Source: Chitinophaga cymbidii (GTDB lineage: Bacteria; Bacteroidota; Bacteroidia; Chitinophagales; Chitinophagaceae). Taken from it: a stretch of 64,000 nt of DNA. Shown in pieces: positions 14,952 to 23,679 of the stretch; within the stretch, counting starts at the first letter, position 1, and each line of letters opens with the position of its first letter. The notes under the pieces were generated by a model, which was given only the letters and a program-made list of their open reading frames with translations, was not told where the DNA came from and ran no database searches. The stretch spans positions 2,232,001 through 2,296,000 of the forward strand of contig NZ_BKAU01000001.1 in assembly GCF_007992715.1 (NCBI RefSeq). Reading direction: 5' to 3'. Position numbers and translations under genes: made by a program.

Positions 14952-15875
14952 ATGCCGTATACCCGTCGAAATTTTATTCAGACCCTCGCCATGGCGGGCG
15001 CAGCCTTTCCCCTGCGGGGCCTCGCCGGAAAAGCGGCTCCCGCATGGGAGATACACTGCTTTTCCAAACCGTTTCAATGGATGGATTATGACCTGCTTTG
15101 TGAAACTTTTGCCGCGGCGGGGCTGGACGGGGTGGATTATACCGTTCGTCCGGGCGGGCATGTGCTGCCGGAGAAGGTGGCTGACGACTTGCCGAAAGCC
15201 GTAGCAGCGGTTAAAAAGGCGGGCATGAAGGCGGTGATGATGACGACCGCCATACTCGACGCAAAGGAAAAGTATACCGAAGATATCCTTCAAACAGCAG
15301 CGGGAGAAGGCATCCGGTATTACCGCATGGGCTGGTATGAATATCTGAAAGATAGGCCGCTGCTGGAAAGCCTCCACCACCGCGGCCAGCAGCTGAAAGA
15401 ATTAACCCTCCTGAACAGGAAATACAACATCCGCGCGGCCTACCAGAACCACGCCGGTAAGCTGGTCGGCGCCTCGGTGTGGGACTTGTACGAGATGATC
15501 AAAGATGTTGATCCGGCCTTTACAGGGGTGCAATACGATATCCGGCATGCTACCGTGGAAGGCGCCAACAGCTGGCCGCTGGGGTTGCAGCTGATCCGGC
15601 CGTTCATCAATACGCTGGTGATAAAAGACACCCGGTGGACGCAGCGCAACGGGCGTTACGTGCTGGAAAATGTGCCATTGGGCGAAGGCATGGTGGATTT
15701 CGCGGCATTCTTCAGGCAGGTGAAGCAGCTGGGTATTCATGTGCCGGTAACTTTGCATCTTGAATACGAATTGCTGAGCAAAGCGGAGGAAGCCTTGCCT
15801 GTAAAGCAGAAGCAGCAGATCGTGCTGAACAAGCTGAAGAAGGATGTGGACACGCTGAAGGGCTGGCTGGCCTAA
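14952..15875 (+). CDS. Sugar phosphate isomerase/epimerase-like TIM barrel, Tat-exported
   Basis: 307 residues. The N-terminus YTRRNFIQTLAMAGAAFPLR is a twin-arginine signal. The body is a TIM barrel of the xylose-isomerase-like type: GLDGVDYTVRPGGHVLPEKV, then RYYRMGWYEYLKDRP, AAYQNHAG, GVQYDIRHA and a closing VTLHLEYE, with His, Glu and Asp at the ends of strands as metal ligands. Many Bacteroidota have such exported sugar isomerases or epimerases of unknown substrate. The stop overlaps the end of the asparaginase gene on the other strand by 4 bases. The substrate cannot be inferred. Confidence 0.82.
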   Translation: MPYTRRNFIQTLAMAGAAFPLRGLAGKAAPAWEIHCFSKPFQWMDYDLLCETFAAAGLDGVDYTVRPGGHVLPEKVADDLPKAVAAVKKAGMKAVMMTTAILDAKEKYTEDILQTAAGEGIRYYRMGWYEYLKDRPLLESLHHRGQQLKELTLLNRKYNIRAAYQNHAGKLVGASVWDLYEMIKDVDPAFTGVQYDIRHATVEGANSWPLGLQLIRPFINTLVIKDTRWTQRNGRYVLENVPLGEGMVDFAAFFRQVKQLGIHVPVTLHLEYELLSKAEEALPVKQKQQIVLNKLKKDVDTLKGWLA

Positions 15876-16906
15876 AACTCCGCGTCCGGCAGCGTCAGTT
15901 CCCCACGCATCGGCGTTTCTATCAGCCGTTTGATCTCGGCAGGCGGAAGGTCCTGCCCCAGGAGGAACATCAGTTTGGTGGTGGTAGCCTCAAAGGTCAT
16001 GTCGTGACCGCTGATCACGCCCACTTTCTGCAGTTGCTGGCTGGTTTCATATTTTCCAAGCTCTACCGATCCCCCGTCACACTGTGTAATGTCTACCATG
16101 ATGATCCCCTTGTCTGTCGCTTTTTGCAGGCAGTCGGTGAACCAGGACTGAGTGGTGGCGTTCCCGCTGCCGAAGGTTTCAAGCAGCAGCCCGCGCATGC
16201 CGGGGGTATTGATGATCGCTTCCACGGCGCGGCGGGTGATGCCGGGGAAGATCTTGAGCACCCCGATGTTGGGGTCCATATTCTTGTGCACCACCAGTCC
16301 TTTGTCAGGCGCGGGCAGTACGTACTGGTTTTTATATTTGATGTCGATGCCGGCCTCTGCCAGCGCGGGATAGTTCATGGAATAGAACGCCTCGAATTTC
16401 TCCGCGTTGTATTTCTTGGCGCGGTTGCCGCGGAAGAGCATGAAGTCGAAATAGATGCAGACCTCCGGCACCATGCAGTGGCCGTTGCTTTTGGTAGATG
16501 CGATCTCCATCGCGGTGATGATGTTTTCTTTGGCGTCCGTACGGATCTTGCCGATGGGCAGCTGGCTGCCGGTGAGGATCACCGGTTTGGAAAGGTTTTC
16601 CAGCATGTAGCTGAGCGCGGAAGCGGTAAAGGCCATAGTGTCCGAACCATGCAGGATCACGAACCCATCGTAGCGGTCGTAACGGTCTTCGATGATGCTG
16701 GCCAGTTCCGACCAGATATCCGGTTGCATGTCTGACGAATCCATCGGCGGATTGAAGGCGTACACGTAGAAATCAATTCCCATCCGGTACAGTTCAGGCA
16801 GGTTGTTCCTTATTTCATTAAAGCCGATGGGCCGCAAGGCAGCCGTCTTTTCGTCGTAGATCATCCCCACGGTGCCCCCGGTATAGATGATGAGAATTTT
16901 CGTCAT
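15872..16906 (-). CDS. ansA: L-asparaginase, type I (AnsA-like)
   Basis: 344 residues. It hydrolyses L-asparagine to aspartate and ammonia in the cytoplasm. The first catalytic Thr lies in ILIIYTGGTVGMIYDEKTAA near residue 10, and the second in DGFVILHGSDTMAFTASALS near 90 (Thr with Asp). The Lys of the triad is within LTGSQLPIGKIRTDAKENII. No signal peptide is present, consistent with type I. The length is usual for the family. It is convergent with the TIM-barrel gene and 43 bases downstream of tatD in the same direction, so it may be read with it. Confidence 0.94.
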   Translation of the reverse strand: MTKILIIYTGGTVGMIYDEKTAALRPIGFNEIRNNLPELYRMGIDFYVYAFNPPMDSSDMQPDIWSELASIIEDRYDRYDGFVILHGSDTMAFTASALSYMLENLSKPVILTGSQLPIGKIRTDAKENIITAMEIASTKSNGHCMVPEVCIYFDFMLFRGNRAKKYNAEKFEAFYSMNYPALAEAGIDIKYKNQYVLPAPDKGLVVHKNMDPNIGVLKIFPGITRRAVEAIINTPGMRGLLLETFGSGNATTQSWFTDCLQKATDKGIIMVDITQCDGGSVELGKYETSQQLQKVGVISGHDMTFEATTTKLMFLLGQDLPPAEIKRLIETPMRGELTLPDAEF

Positions 16907-16949
16907 TTATCTATCAATAGAATTGCATGCAAATGTATCTACTTATCAG

Positions 16950-17720
16950 TTAGAGCGTTTTAAATAATTTCTGTGCATTGGCATTGGTAATTGCAGCTAC
17001 TTCTTCAATTTTTAGATTTTTTGCATCTGCGATCTTTTCGGCGATCAATGGAATGTAAGCGCTTTCGTTGCGTTTGCCGCGATAGGGGACCGGTGCGAGG
17101 TAGGGTGCATCCGTTTCCAGCACGATGTGTTCCATCCCAATATCCGCTATCAAAACGTCCAGCCCCGCTTTTTTGAAAGTGACCACCCCGCCGATGCCGA
17201 GGTAGAATCCCATATCAATGATCTCCTGCGCTTCCTCCCGTGTGCCGGAAAAACAGTGGAATACGCCTGTCAGCGTGCCGTCGTGCAGCTCTTTCACTAC
17301 CTCTATGCAGGCGCGGGTGGCTTCCCGGCTGTGGATCGAAATAGGCAGGCCATGCTCTTTGGCCATGATGATCTGCTGCCGGAACGCCTCCGTTTGCCGG
17401 TCGATGTACGTTTTGTCCCAGTAAAAGTCCAGCCCGATCTCCCCCACACCCCAGAAACGGCGCTTCTTCAGCCAGCTCCGCACAATAGCCAGCTGCTCTT
17501 CAACGTTTTCTGTCACGTAACAGGGGTGGATGCCCATCATGGGAAGGCATTTCCCGGGGAATTGCGTCTCCAGGGCCAGCATTCCGTCAATGGAGCCTTC
17601 ATCGATATTCGGCATCAGCAGCCTGTCAACGCCCTGCCGGATGGCCCGTTCCACCATTTCCGTCCTGTCAGCCGCAAACTCTTTGGAATATAAATGGGTG
17701 TGGGTGTCGGTCCAGTTCAT
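16950..17720 (-). CDS. tatD: TatD family metal-dependent hydrolase
   Basis: 256 residues. The start MNWTDTHTHLYSKEF has the HxH metal ligands at the tip of the first strand. The GVGEIGLDFYWDKTY segment carries the Glu ligand, ISIHSREA and GVFHCFSGT carry further His ligands, and the closing LETDAPYLAPVPYRGKRNE has the catalytic Asp and the basic loop. The pattern and size fit TatD/YcfH 3'-5' exonuclease-type metal enzymes. The next gene on the same strand is the asparaginase. The 118-base region upstream is A/T-rich and separates it from a divergent lipoprotein gene. Confidence 0.95.
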   Translation of the reverse strand: MNWTDTHTHLYSKEFAADRTEMVERAIRQGVDRLLMPNIDEGSIDGMLALETQFPGKCLPMMGIHPCYVTENVEEQLAIVRSWLKKRRFWGVGEIGLDFYWDKTYIDRQTEAFRQQIIMAKEHGLPISIHSREATRACIEVVKELHDGTLTGVFHCFSGTREEAQEIIDMGFYLGIGGVVTFKKAGLDVLIADIGMEHIVLETDAPYLAPVPYRGKRNESAYIPLIAEKIADAKNLKIEEVAAITNANAQKLFKTL

Positions 17721-17838
17721 TACATATAGTTTTTTTCAATTAATTGTTTATCTTTATTTTCGCAAAAATTATAATATTTAACAAAAACCTTTTCACAAAG
17801 GTACAGTCTGAATACCATACCCTATTAAAACCGCTAAG

Positions 17839-18708
17839 ATGAAACACTATTTTAACGCCAACAAGGTTCTCACGCTGACCGCAGTAGCCATCGGCACCAT
17901 CACCGTTTTTTTCGCCTGCAAAAAGGATGACAAGGAGGGAGGAGATGAGCAAAGAGATTTACAGGTCATGAGCATTGCGCAGAAGGAAGCCGAGGTGAAC
18001 GTCATATACGAAGATGCCTTCGAAGTAACGCTGGAAGCCAGTTCCCAGGATAACGGATTGAGCGGTACTGGCCGTAAAGCGCCGGTATCTGAAGGCGCGC
18101 AGGCCCGCTATTGTGAAACCATGCTCATTGGTTACGATCCTACAGACCTTGTTACATGGCCCAAGACGGTAACGATCGATTTCGGGGAAGGCTGCACCGA
18201 CGCGGCCGGCCGCACCCGTAAGGGACTTATTCAGGTGGTGTTGAACAAGCCCGTTTTCCAGCAGGGCGCCAAAGCGACTATTACATTCGTGGATTATTAT
18301 GTGAATGATATCAAGGTAGAAGGCACCCAGGTACTGGAAAACCTTTCTACCGGTTACTCCTACATGGTAAGCGGCGGCAAGCTGACCTATCCCGGCAATT
18401 ATGTGGTGGAATACAGCGGTACCCGCACCGTTATGCTGAAGGAAGGTGCTGAAACTCCCTTCGTACTGATGGATGATGTATATGAACTGAGCGGCAACGC
18501 CACCCTGAAAGACAGCGCCATCACCGCACAGGTGGCTACTACCGAAAAGCTGCAGCGCCGCCTAGATTGTGCGCACATCGGTAAGGGCGTTCTTACCATC
18601 ACCGTCAACGGCCATACGGCGAAACTGGATTATGGTAACGGTGATTGCGATAACAAAGCAATGCTGACGCTGAACGATAAAACGAAAAAAATCACCCTGC
18701 CGAGATAA
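17839..18708 (+). CDS. Lipoprotein of unknown function
   Basis: 289 residues. The N-terminus (KVLTLTAVAIGTITVFFACK) is a lipoprotein signal with the lipobox Cys near residue 27, followed by charged residues. The mature part is a repetitive beta structure with many Thr and Gly; CETMLIGYD, CTDAAG, RLDCAHIG and GDCDNKAM hold four more Cys, which could form two disulphides in the periplasm. The last part (HIGKGVLTITVNGHTAKLDY) resembles a beta-sandwich. I do not recognise the family; proteins of this sort are frequent in Chitinophaga-like genomes. A strong terminator follows. Confidence 0.75.
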   Translation: MKHYFNANKVLTLTAVAIGTITVFFACKKDDKEGGDEQRDLQVMSIAQKEAEVNVIYEDAFEVTLEASSQDNGLSGTGRKAPVSEGAQARYCETMLIGYDPTDLVTWPKTVTIDFGEGCTDAAGRTRKGLIQVVLNKPVFQQGAKATITFVDYYVNDIKVEGTQVLENLSTGYSYMVSGGKLTYPGNYVVEYSGTRTVMLKEGAETPFVLMDDVYELSGNATLKDSAITAQVATTEKLQRRLDCAHIGKGVLTITVNGHTAKLDYGNGDCDNKAMLTLNDKTKKITLPR

Positions 18709-18733
18709 TCCGGCTGGTAAAAGATATACCGAT

Positions 18734-18767
18734 GGGCTGTCTCAATCAGGAGGCGGCCCTTTTTTTA
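18734..18767 (+). terminator. Intrinsic terminator after the lipoprotein gene
   Basis: Arms at 18734-18743 (GGGCTGTCTC) and 18749-18759 (GGAGGCGGCCC) pair with G-T pairs, and eight T follow (18760-18767). The T run overlaps the stop codon of the convergent deacetylase gene. Confidence 0.78.
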
Positions 18768-19379
18768 CGTAATCGCCTCCACCCGCCACCCCTGGCGTTT
18801 GCAATGTTCCAGCACCCGCGGCAATGCAAAGCTCATCCGGTCCCACGCCTTTTCACTGTCATGAAACACCACAATAGAACCGGCCTGCAGCTTGAATACC
18901 ACGTTCTGCACACAGGCTTCGCCGGTAATAGCGGTGTCGAAATCGGCGCTCAGCACGTCCCACATAATGATCCGGTAATTTTGCTTCAGTTGTTTTACCT
19001 GGAAGGGGGTGATACGGCCGTAGGGGGGCCGGAACAGATCGGAGCGGATGTATTGGGCGGCGTCGCCAATATTGCTGAGGTACGCCTGGGTGCCGGTTTT
19101 CCAGCCGTTGAGGTGGTTGTGGGTGTGATTGCCTACAGCATGGCCTTCCAGCAGTATCTGCTGATAGATATCGGGGTGCTCCACCACATTTTTGCCGATG
19201 CAGAAAAAGGTGGCTTTGGCGTCATATTTTTTCAGCTGTTCCAGCACGAAGGGCGTGGCTTTTGGGTGGGGGCCATCGTCGAACGTCAGGTATACGACCG
19301 GCGCCGCGGGAGAAAAATTCCAGATGCAGCTTTTGTACAATGATTTAAGCAGGGCTGGCGTCTTCGTGAAATAGAACAT
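18765..19379 (-). CDS. Polysaccharide deacetylase family protein
   Basis: 205 residues from the ATG at 19379 (MFYFTKTPALLKSLYK); an in-frame start further upstream would cross the gltX promoter, so this one is preferred. NodB homology domain: YLTFDDGPHP carries the first Asp pair, VGNHTHNH the His pair for the metal, and RPPYGR the catalytic Arg region. VLSADFDTAITG and GSIVVFHDSEKA carry the later conserved residues. The family removes N- or O-acetyl groups from cell-wall or capsular polysaccharides. No signal peptide is convincing, though a single N-terminal hydrophobic segment could anchor it. Divergent from gltX. Confidence 0.9.
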   Translation of the reverse strand: MFYFTKTPALLKSLYKSCIWNFSPAAPVVYLTFDDGPHPKATPFVLEQLKKYDAKATFFCIGKNVVEHPDIYQQILLEGHAVGNHTHNHLNGWKTGTQAYLSNIGDAAQYIRSDLFRPPYGRITPFQVKQLKQNYRIIMWDVLSADFDTAITGEACVQNVVFKLQAGSIVVFHDSEKAWDRMSFALPRVLEHCKRQGWRVEAIT

Positions 19380-19430
19380 GCATGATAGTTTATCCGGTAT
19401 CCAAAATCTCGTTCCCAAGCCCGAAATTAT

Positions 19431-19438
19431 TATTTTTG
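19431..19438 (+). promoter_or_regulatory. Bacteroidota-type -7 element before gltX
   Basis: TATTTTTG at 19431-19438 fits the TAnnTTTG element of the primary sigma factor in this phylum. The start codon lies at 19445, so the transcript should begin at or just before it and have almost no leader. The -33 TTG is not perfect here. Confidence 0.5.
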
Positions 19439-19444
19439 CGGCGT

Positions 19445-20977
19445 ATGAGTCAGAAAAAAGTACGGGTGCGCTTTGCACCAAGCCCTACCGGCGGCCTGCA
19501 CCTCGGCGGTGTGCGCACGGTATTGTTCAATTACCTGTTTGCCCGCCATCATGGCGGCGAATTTGTGTTGAGGATAGAAGATACGGACCAGACCCGCTTT
19601 GTGCCGGGCGCGGAAGAATATATTATGGAGTGCCTCCGCTGGTGTGGACTGGAGGCTGATGAAGGTCCGCATAAAGGCGGGCCTTACGCCCCGTACCGGC
19701 AAAGCGAGCGCAAGGAATTGTACCGCCGCTATGCTGAACAGCTGGTGGAAGCGGGACATGCTTACTATGCTTTCGACACGCCGGAAGAGCTGGAAGCCAT
19801 GCGGGAAGTGGAGAAAGCGAAAGGCAACTACGCGCCGCAATACAACCAGGCCGTGCGCGGCATCATGCGCAATTCGCTCTCACTCGGCGCGGCGGAAGTA
19901 AAGGACCTGCTGGAAAAAGGCGCGCCGCATGTGATCCGCATCCGGATGCCGGAGCAGGAAGAGGTGCGTTTTACCGATATGATCCGTGGTGAAGTGAGTT
20001 TTCAGGCCAATACGGTGGATGATAAAGTATTGCTGAAGGCGGATGGCATGCCTACTTATCACCTGGCTGTTGTGGTGGATGATTATCTGATGAAGATCAC
20101 CCATGCTTTCCGGGGCGAGGAATGGTTGCCCTCCGCGCCGGTACATATCCTGTTGTGGAAATACCTGGGCTGGGAGGCGGACATGCCGCAATGGGCGCAC
20201 CTGCCGCTGATCCTCAAACCGGATGGTAACGGAAAACTCAGCAAACGCGATGGCGATCGTTTAGGCTTTCCCGTTTATGCGATGAACTGGACTGACCCGA
20301 AGACCGGCGAGCTGACCAAAGGTTTCCGCGAGAACGGATTTCTCCCCGAAGCCTTCGTGAACATGCTGGCCATGCTCGGCTGGAACGACGGTTCCGGGCA
20401 GGAGATATTTTCCATGGAAGAGCTGATCGAAAAATTTTCGATCGGGCGCGTACACAAAGGCGGCGCCAAATTCGATTACGAAAAAGCAAAATGGTTTAAC
20501 CACCAGTATATCCTTAAAACGCCGGACGATAAGCTGGCGGCACTGTTTCAGCCGGTATTGCAGGAAAAAGGAATCACGGCGGATGCAGCGTACGTTGCCC
20601 GCATTGCCGGTCTGGTAAAAGAGCGTTGTCATTTCGTGAACGAGATATGGGACCACGGATTTTTCTTCTTCGCAAAACCGGAGAAATATGATGTAGATGC
20701 TGTGAAACCTAAATGGAGTGCGGAAAAGCAGGCATTCTTCGAAGCGTGGATGACGGTATTGGAAGGGTTGGATGATTTTTCATTTGCGCCGGTCGAAGAA
20801 AGTTTCAAACAGCTGGCCGCGGCAAAAGGCATCAAGCCGGGCGAACTGCAGCTGCCTTTCCGCATCATGCTCTGCGGAGGAAAGTTCGGGCCTCCGGTGT
20901 TCGCGATCGCGGAAACGCTGGGGAAAAAAGAAACGATTGAAAGGATGAAACTGGCGCTCGCGGCGTTTACAGTATAA
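19445..20977 (+). CDS. gltX: Glutamyl-tRNA synthetase
   Basis: 511 residues from the ATG at 19445 (MSQKKVRVRFAPSPTGGLHL); earlier in-frame starts would lie upstream of the promoter. Class I synthetase: the HIGH motif is the variant HLGG within PSPTGGLHLGGVR, and the KMSKS motif is KLSKRDG near residue 280. The domain order (catalytic domain, then a helical anticodon-binding C-terminus) and length agree with bacterial GluRS. It charges tRNA-Glu. The glutaminyl-tRNA synthetase gene is 2 gene spaces away on the other strand, so this species probably does not need to misacylate tRNA-Gln. A terminator follows. Confidence 0.97.
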   Translation: MSQKKVRVRFAPSPTGGLHLGGVRTVLFNYLFARHHGGEFVLRIEDTDQTRFVPGAEEYIMECLRWCGLEADEGPHKGGPYAPYRQSERKELYRRYAEQLVEAGHAYYAFDTPEELEAMREVEKAKGNYAPQYNQAVRGIMRNSLSLGAAEVKDLLEKGAPHVIRIRMPEQEEVRFTDMIRGEVSFQANTVDDKVLLKADGMPTYHLAVVVDDYLMKITHAFRGEEWLPSAPVHILLWKYLGWEADMPQWAHLPLILKPDGNGKLSKRDGDRLGFPVYAMNWTDPKTGELTKGFRENGFLPEAFVNMLAMLGWNDGSGQEIFSMEELIEKFSIGRVHKGGAKFDYEKAKWFNHQYILKTPDDKLAALFQPVLQEKGITADAAYVARIAGLVKERCHFVNEIWDHGFFFFAKPEKYDVDAVKPKWSAEKQAFFEAWMTVLEGLDDFSFAPVEESFKQLAAAKGIKPGELQLPFRIMLCGGKFGPPVFAIAETLGKKETIERMKLALAAFTV

Positions 20978-20992
20978 TTCCAAGCATAAAAA

Positions 20993-21022
20993 AAGTCCGC
21001 CTGGTTTATCACCGGCGGACTT
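20993..21022. terminator. Bidirectional terminator after gltX
   Basis: Arms AAGTCCGCC (20993-21001) and GGCGGACTT (21014-21022). The A run just upstream gives a T run in the minus direction, so it mainly ends the minus-strand coiled-coil gene; the plus-strand T tract is weak. Confidence 0.8.
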
Positions 21023-21071
21023 ACATTATATAAATATTAGCATTCCATGACCTGGGGTGGAGTTGACGTTT

Positions 21072-21362
21072 TCAACGGCTCCTTCTGGGAAACAGATCAC
21101 TGTTTTCCACGGCAACCCACTGGCTGATTTTTCTGACTTCATTTTCAATTGAAGACAATCTGCCTTCTACCGAAGATAACCTACCTTCCACCGAAGATAA
21201 CCTATCTTCCACCGAAGATAATCTACCTTCCACTGCGAGGAATCTTTTGTTAAAGGTCGTCTCCATTGAATCCATACGGTTCTCCATTGAGCCCATACGA
21301 TTATCGAGAGACGTTACCTTGACCAAAATTTCCTGTAAAATGTCCGTTTCAGTCATGAGCAA
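21072..21362 (-). CDS. Small coiled-coil protein with heptad repeats
   Basis: 96 residues. The centre is a run of seven-residue repeats of the form S-S-V-E-G/D-R-L, preceded by looser M-E-N-R-M-D-S repeats, and it ends in a Trp-containing tail. The protein should form a parallel coiled coil, without a signal peptide or membrane segment. At DNA level the heptads are four near-identical 21-base units (21151-21234), so the gene has grown by slippage or recombination and length may vary between strains. No function is known to me. It stands alone between two aminoacyl-tRNA synthetase genes. Confidence 0.6.
   Translation of the reverse strand: MLMTETDILQEILVKVTSLDNRMGSMENRMDSMETTFNKRFLAVEGRLSSVEDRLSSVEGRLSSVEGRLSSIENEVRKISQWVAVENSDLFPRRSR
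21151..21234. repeat. Four 21-base tandem repeats inside a coding region
   Basis: Units start at 21151, 21172, 21193 and 21214 and differ at only a few bases; each encodes one heptad of the coiled coil (three would be enough for the shape). A looser 21-base pair lies at about 21260-21300. This is a coding repeat, not a CRISPR array, since there are no spacers. Confidence 0.85.
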
Positions 21363-21427
21363 AATTTTAAAAATTTGCTCAAGGTATTTAAAAGTGTGAT
21401 ACTGGCCAAATCATATTCCGTCAGATA

Positions 21428-23095
21428 TCACCCTTTCTTCGCTTCCTTCGCCCAGGTATCTTTCAGCGTCACCGTCCGGTTAAACACCGGCTTGCCCGGT
21501 GTTGAATCCGGGTCTACCGCAAAGTACCCTTTGCGCAGGAACTGAAAACGCTCGCCGGGTTGCACATCCAGCAGCGCAGGCTCGATGTACGCCCGGGGGA
21601 TCACATGCAAAGAATCCGGGTTGATGTACGATTTAAAATCTCCTTCTTCCGAAGCAGGGTTCTCTACTTTGAACAGCCGGTCGTACAACCGCACTTCCGC
21701 GGTGGCGGCATGCGCGGCGCTCACCCAGTGGATGGTGCCTTTCACGCTGATACCGCTTTTGTCTGAACCGCTGTGGCTTTCCGGGAGATAGCTGCAATAG
21801 ATCGTGGTCACATTGCCGTCCGCATCCTTGTCGAAGCTATCACATTTGATGATGTAGGCATATTTCAGCCGTACCATCAGGCCGGGGCTGAGACGGAAGA
21901 ATTTCTTCGGCGCATTTTCCATAAAGTCTTCCCGCTCGATGTAGAGCGTATTGCTGAAGGTCACCTTGCGGTGGCCGGCGCTGGCATCTTCCGGGTTGTT
22001 TTCCGCCTGCAGCTCTTCGGTCTGGCCTTCCGGATAGTTGGTGATCACCAGCTTCACGGGGTCCAGCACCGCCATCACGCGGTTGGCCGTTTTGTTCAGC
22101 TCCTCGCGGATGCAGAATTCCAGCAGCCCCACGTCTATCAGGTTATCCCGTTTCTGAACGCCCACGCGGTCCGCAAAGGTGCGGATGCTGGACGGAGTGT
22201 AACCACGGCGGCGGTAAGCGCTGAGCGTGGGCATGCGCGGATCGTCCCATCCGTTGACATGCTTTTCGTTCACCAGCTGCAGCAGTTTTCGTTTACTCGT
22301 TACCGTATAGTTCAGCGCGAGGCGCGCAAATTCATATTGACGGGAAGGGAAGATCTCCAGCTTTTCGATGAACCAGTCGTATAGCGGGCGGTGCGGCACA
22401 AATTCCAGGGTACAGATGGAATGAGTGATCTGCTCGATGCTGTCGCTTTGCCCGTGGGCGAAGTCGTACATCGGGTAAATGCACCAGGCGTCGCCGGTAC
22501 GGTGGTGATGCGCGTGCTTGATGCGGTACATCAGGGGGTCGCGCAGGTGCATGTTGGGAGCGGCCATGTCGAGCTTCGCCCGCAGCACCTTTGCGCCGTC
22601 GGGGAATTTACCGGCGCGCATGTCTGCGAACAGCTGCAGGTTCTCTTCCACGCTGCGGTCCCGGTACGGGCTGTTCTTGCCCGGTTCCGTGGGCGTACCT
22701 TTCATGGCTGCGATCTCGGCGGCGGAAGAATCGTCCACATAAGCCAGTCCTTTTTCGATCAGCTTTACGGCAAAGCCATATAATTGCTCAAAATAGTCGG
22801 ATGCATAAAACTCCCCGGCCCACTGGAAGCCGAGCCACTGAATGTCCTGCTTGATGGAATCCACATATTCGGTTTCCTCGGTAACGGGGTTGGTGTCGTC
22901 AAAGCGCAGGTTGGTCTGGCCGTTGTATTTTTTTGCCAGCCCGAAATTGAGGCAGATGCTTTTGGCATGCCCGATATGCAGGTAGCCGTTCGGCTCCGGG
23001 GGGAAACGGGTCAGTATCCGTCCGCCATGAACGCCGTTGGCAATGTCTTCTTCAACGATCTGTTCTAAAAAGTTCAGTGATCTTTCTTCACTCAT
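21428..23095 (-). CDS. glnS: Glutaminyl-tRNA synthetase
   Basis: 555 residues. Class I synthetase: HIGH motif in [20 protein letters not shown] near residue 35, and the second signature is [20 protein letters not shown] (TSKR in place of MSK). RFDDTNP is typical of GlnRS, and the C-terminal part is the beta-barrel anticodon-binding domain. It charges tRNA-Gln directly. The length is usual for bacterial GlnS. A TAnnTTTG element lies 23 bases upstream of the start. Confidence 0.97.
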   Translation of the reverse strand: MSEERSLNFLEQIVEEDIANGVHGGRILTRFPPEPNGYLHIGHAKSICLNFGLAKKYNGQTNLRFDDTNPVTEETEYVDSIKQDIQWLGFQWAGEFYASDYFEQLYGFAVKLIEKGLAYVDDSSAAEIAAMKGTPTEPGKNSPYRDRSVEENLQLFADMRAGKFPDGAKVLRAKLDMAAPNMHLRDPLMYRIKHAHHHRTGDAWCIYPMYDFAHGQSDSIEQITHSICTLEFVPHRPLYDWFIEKLEIFPSRQYEFARLALNYTVTSKRKLLQLVNEKHVNGWDDPRMPTLSAYRRRGYTPSSIRTFADRVGVQKRDNLIDVGLLEFCIREELNKTANRVMAVLDPVKLVITNYPEGQTEELQAENNPEDASAGHRKVTFSNTLYIEREDFMENAPKKFFRLSPGLMVRLKYAYIIKCDSFDKDADGNVTTIYCSYLPESHSGSDKSGISVKGTIHWVSAAHAATAEVRLYDRLFKVENPASEEGDFKSYINPDSLHVIPRAYIEPALLDVQPGERFQFLRKGYFAVDPDSTPGKPVFNRTVTLKDTWAKEAKKG

Positions 23096-23118
23096 ATATT
23101 GTAGCTTTTACCGAATTG

Positions 23119-23126
23119 CAAATGTA
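23119..23126 (-). promoter_or_regulatory. -7 element of glnS
   Basis: The minus strand reads TACATTTG, a full TAnnTTTG match, 23 bases before the glnS start codon. It is mirrored by TACATTTA for the divergent gene at 23154-23161. Confidence 0.55.
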
Positions 23127-23153
23127 AGAAAACCACTTCAGCCGGGAAAACCC

Positions 23154-23161
23154 TACATTTA
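23154..23161 (+). promoter_or_regulatory. -7-like element of the B12-binding gene
   Basis: TACATTTA at 23154-23161 matches TAnnTTTG in all but the last base, 17 bases before the start codon. TTGCAAATGTA and TACATTTACAA form an 11-base inverted repeat (one mismatch) around both elements. Confidence 0.4.
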
Positions 23162-23178
23162 CAATCCAATAAAGCATT

Positions 23179-23598
23179 ATGATCCAGTCCAATCAACGTC
23201 CGATACGTGTGCTGGTGGCCAAGGTGGGCCTCGACGGGCACGACCGCGGCGCCAAGGTTATTGCCGCGGCCCTGCGGGATGCCGGCATGGAAGTGATCTA
23301 CACCGGCCTGCGACAGACCCCTGAAATGGTGGTGAACGCCGCCCTGCAGGAAGATGTGGACGCCATCGGCATCAGTATCCTTTCCGGCGCCCATATGACC
23401 GTATTCCCCAAGATCATCGCCATGATGAAGGAAAAAGGGATGAACGACGTGCTCCTGACCGGGGGCGGCATCATCCCGGACGCAGATATGCAGGAATTGT
23501 ACGCCTTGGGCGTGGGAAAACTCTTTCCCCCCGGCACCCATACGCAGGAAATTGCGGACTATATCGCAGGCTGGACAAAGGAACACCGGGAATTTTAA
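23179..23598 (+). CDS. Free cobalamin (B12)-binding domain protein
   Basis: 139 residues. The whole protein is one B12-binding domain of the acyl-CoA mutase type: [20 protein letters not shown] carries the DxHxxG cobalt-ligand motif, then ISILSGAH and LLTGGGII carry the Ser and Gly loops that hold the nucleotide tail. In other bacteria this domain is the small subunit or C-terminus of methylmalonyl-CoA or isobutyryl-CoA mutase. No large subunit is near, but an epimerase gene is at 36527, so propionate-type metabolism is plausible. Partner unknown. Confidence 0.85.
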   Translation: MIQSNQRPIRVLVAKVGLDGHDRGAKVIAAALRDAGMEVIYTGLRQTPEMVVNAALQEDVDAIGISILSGAHMTVFPKIIAMMKEKGMNDVLLTGGGIIPDADMQELYALGVGKLFPPGTHTQEIADYIAGWTKEHREF

Positions 23599-23679
23599 GA
23601 ATTTTTGAAACTTTTTTGTAACCCGATCGTCTTACCATCAAAGGCAATATCCATCCATTCACCAAGTAAAGAACCAGGT

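Noticed and set aside
21151..21234. Regular 21-base repeats that could look like a CRISPR array
   Set aside because: The repeats are contiguous without spacers, 21 bases long, and encode heptads in a coding frame.
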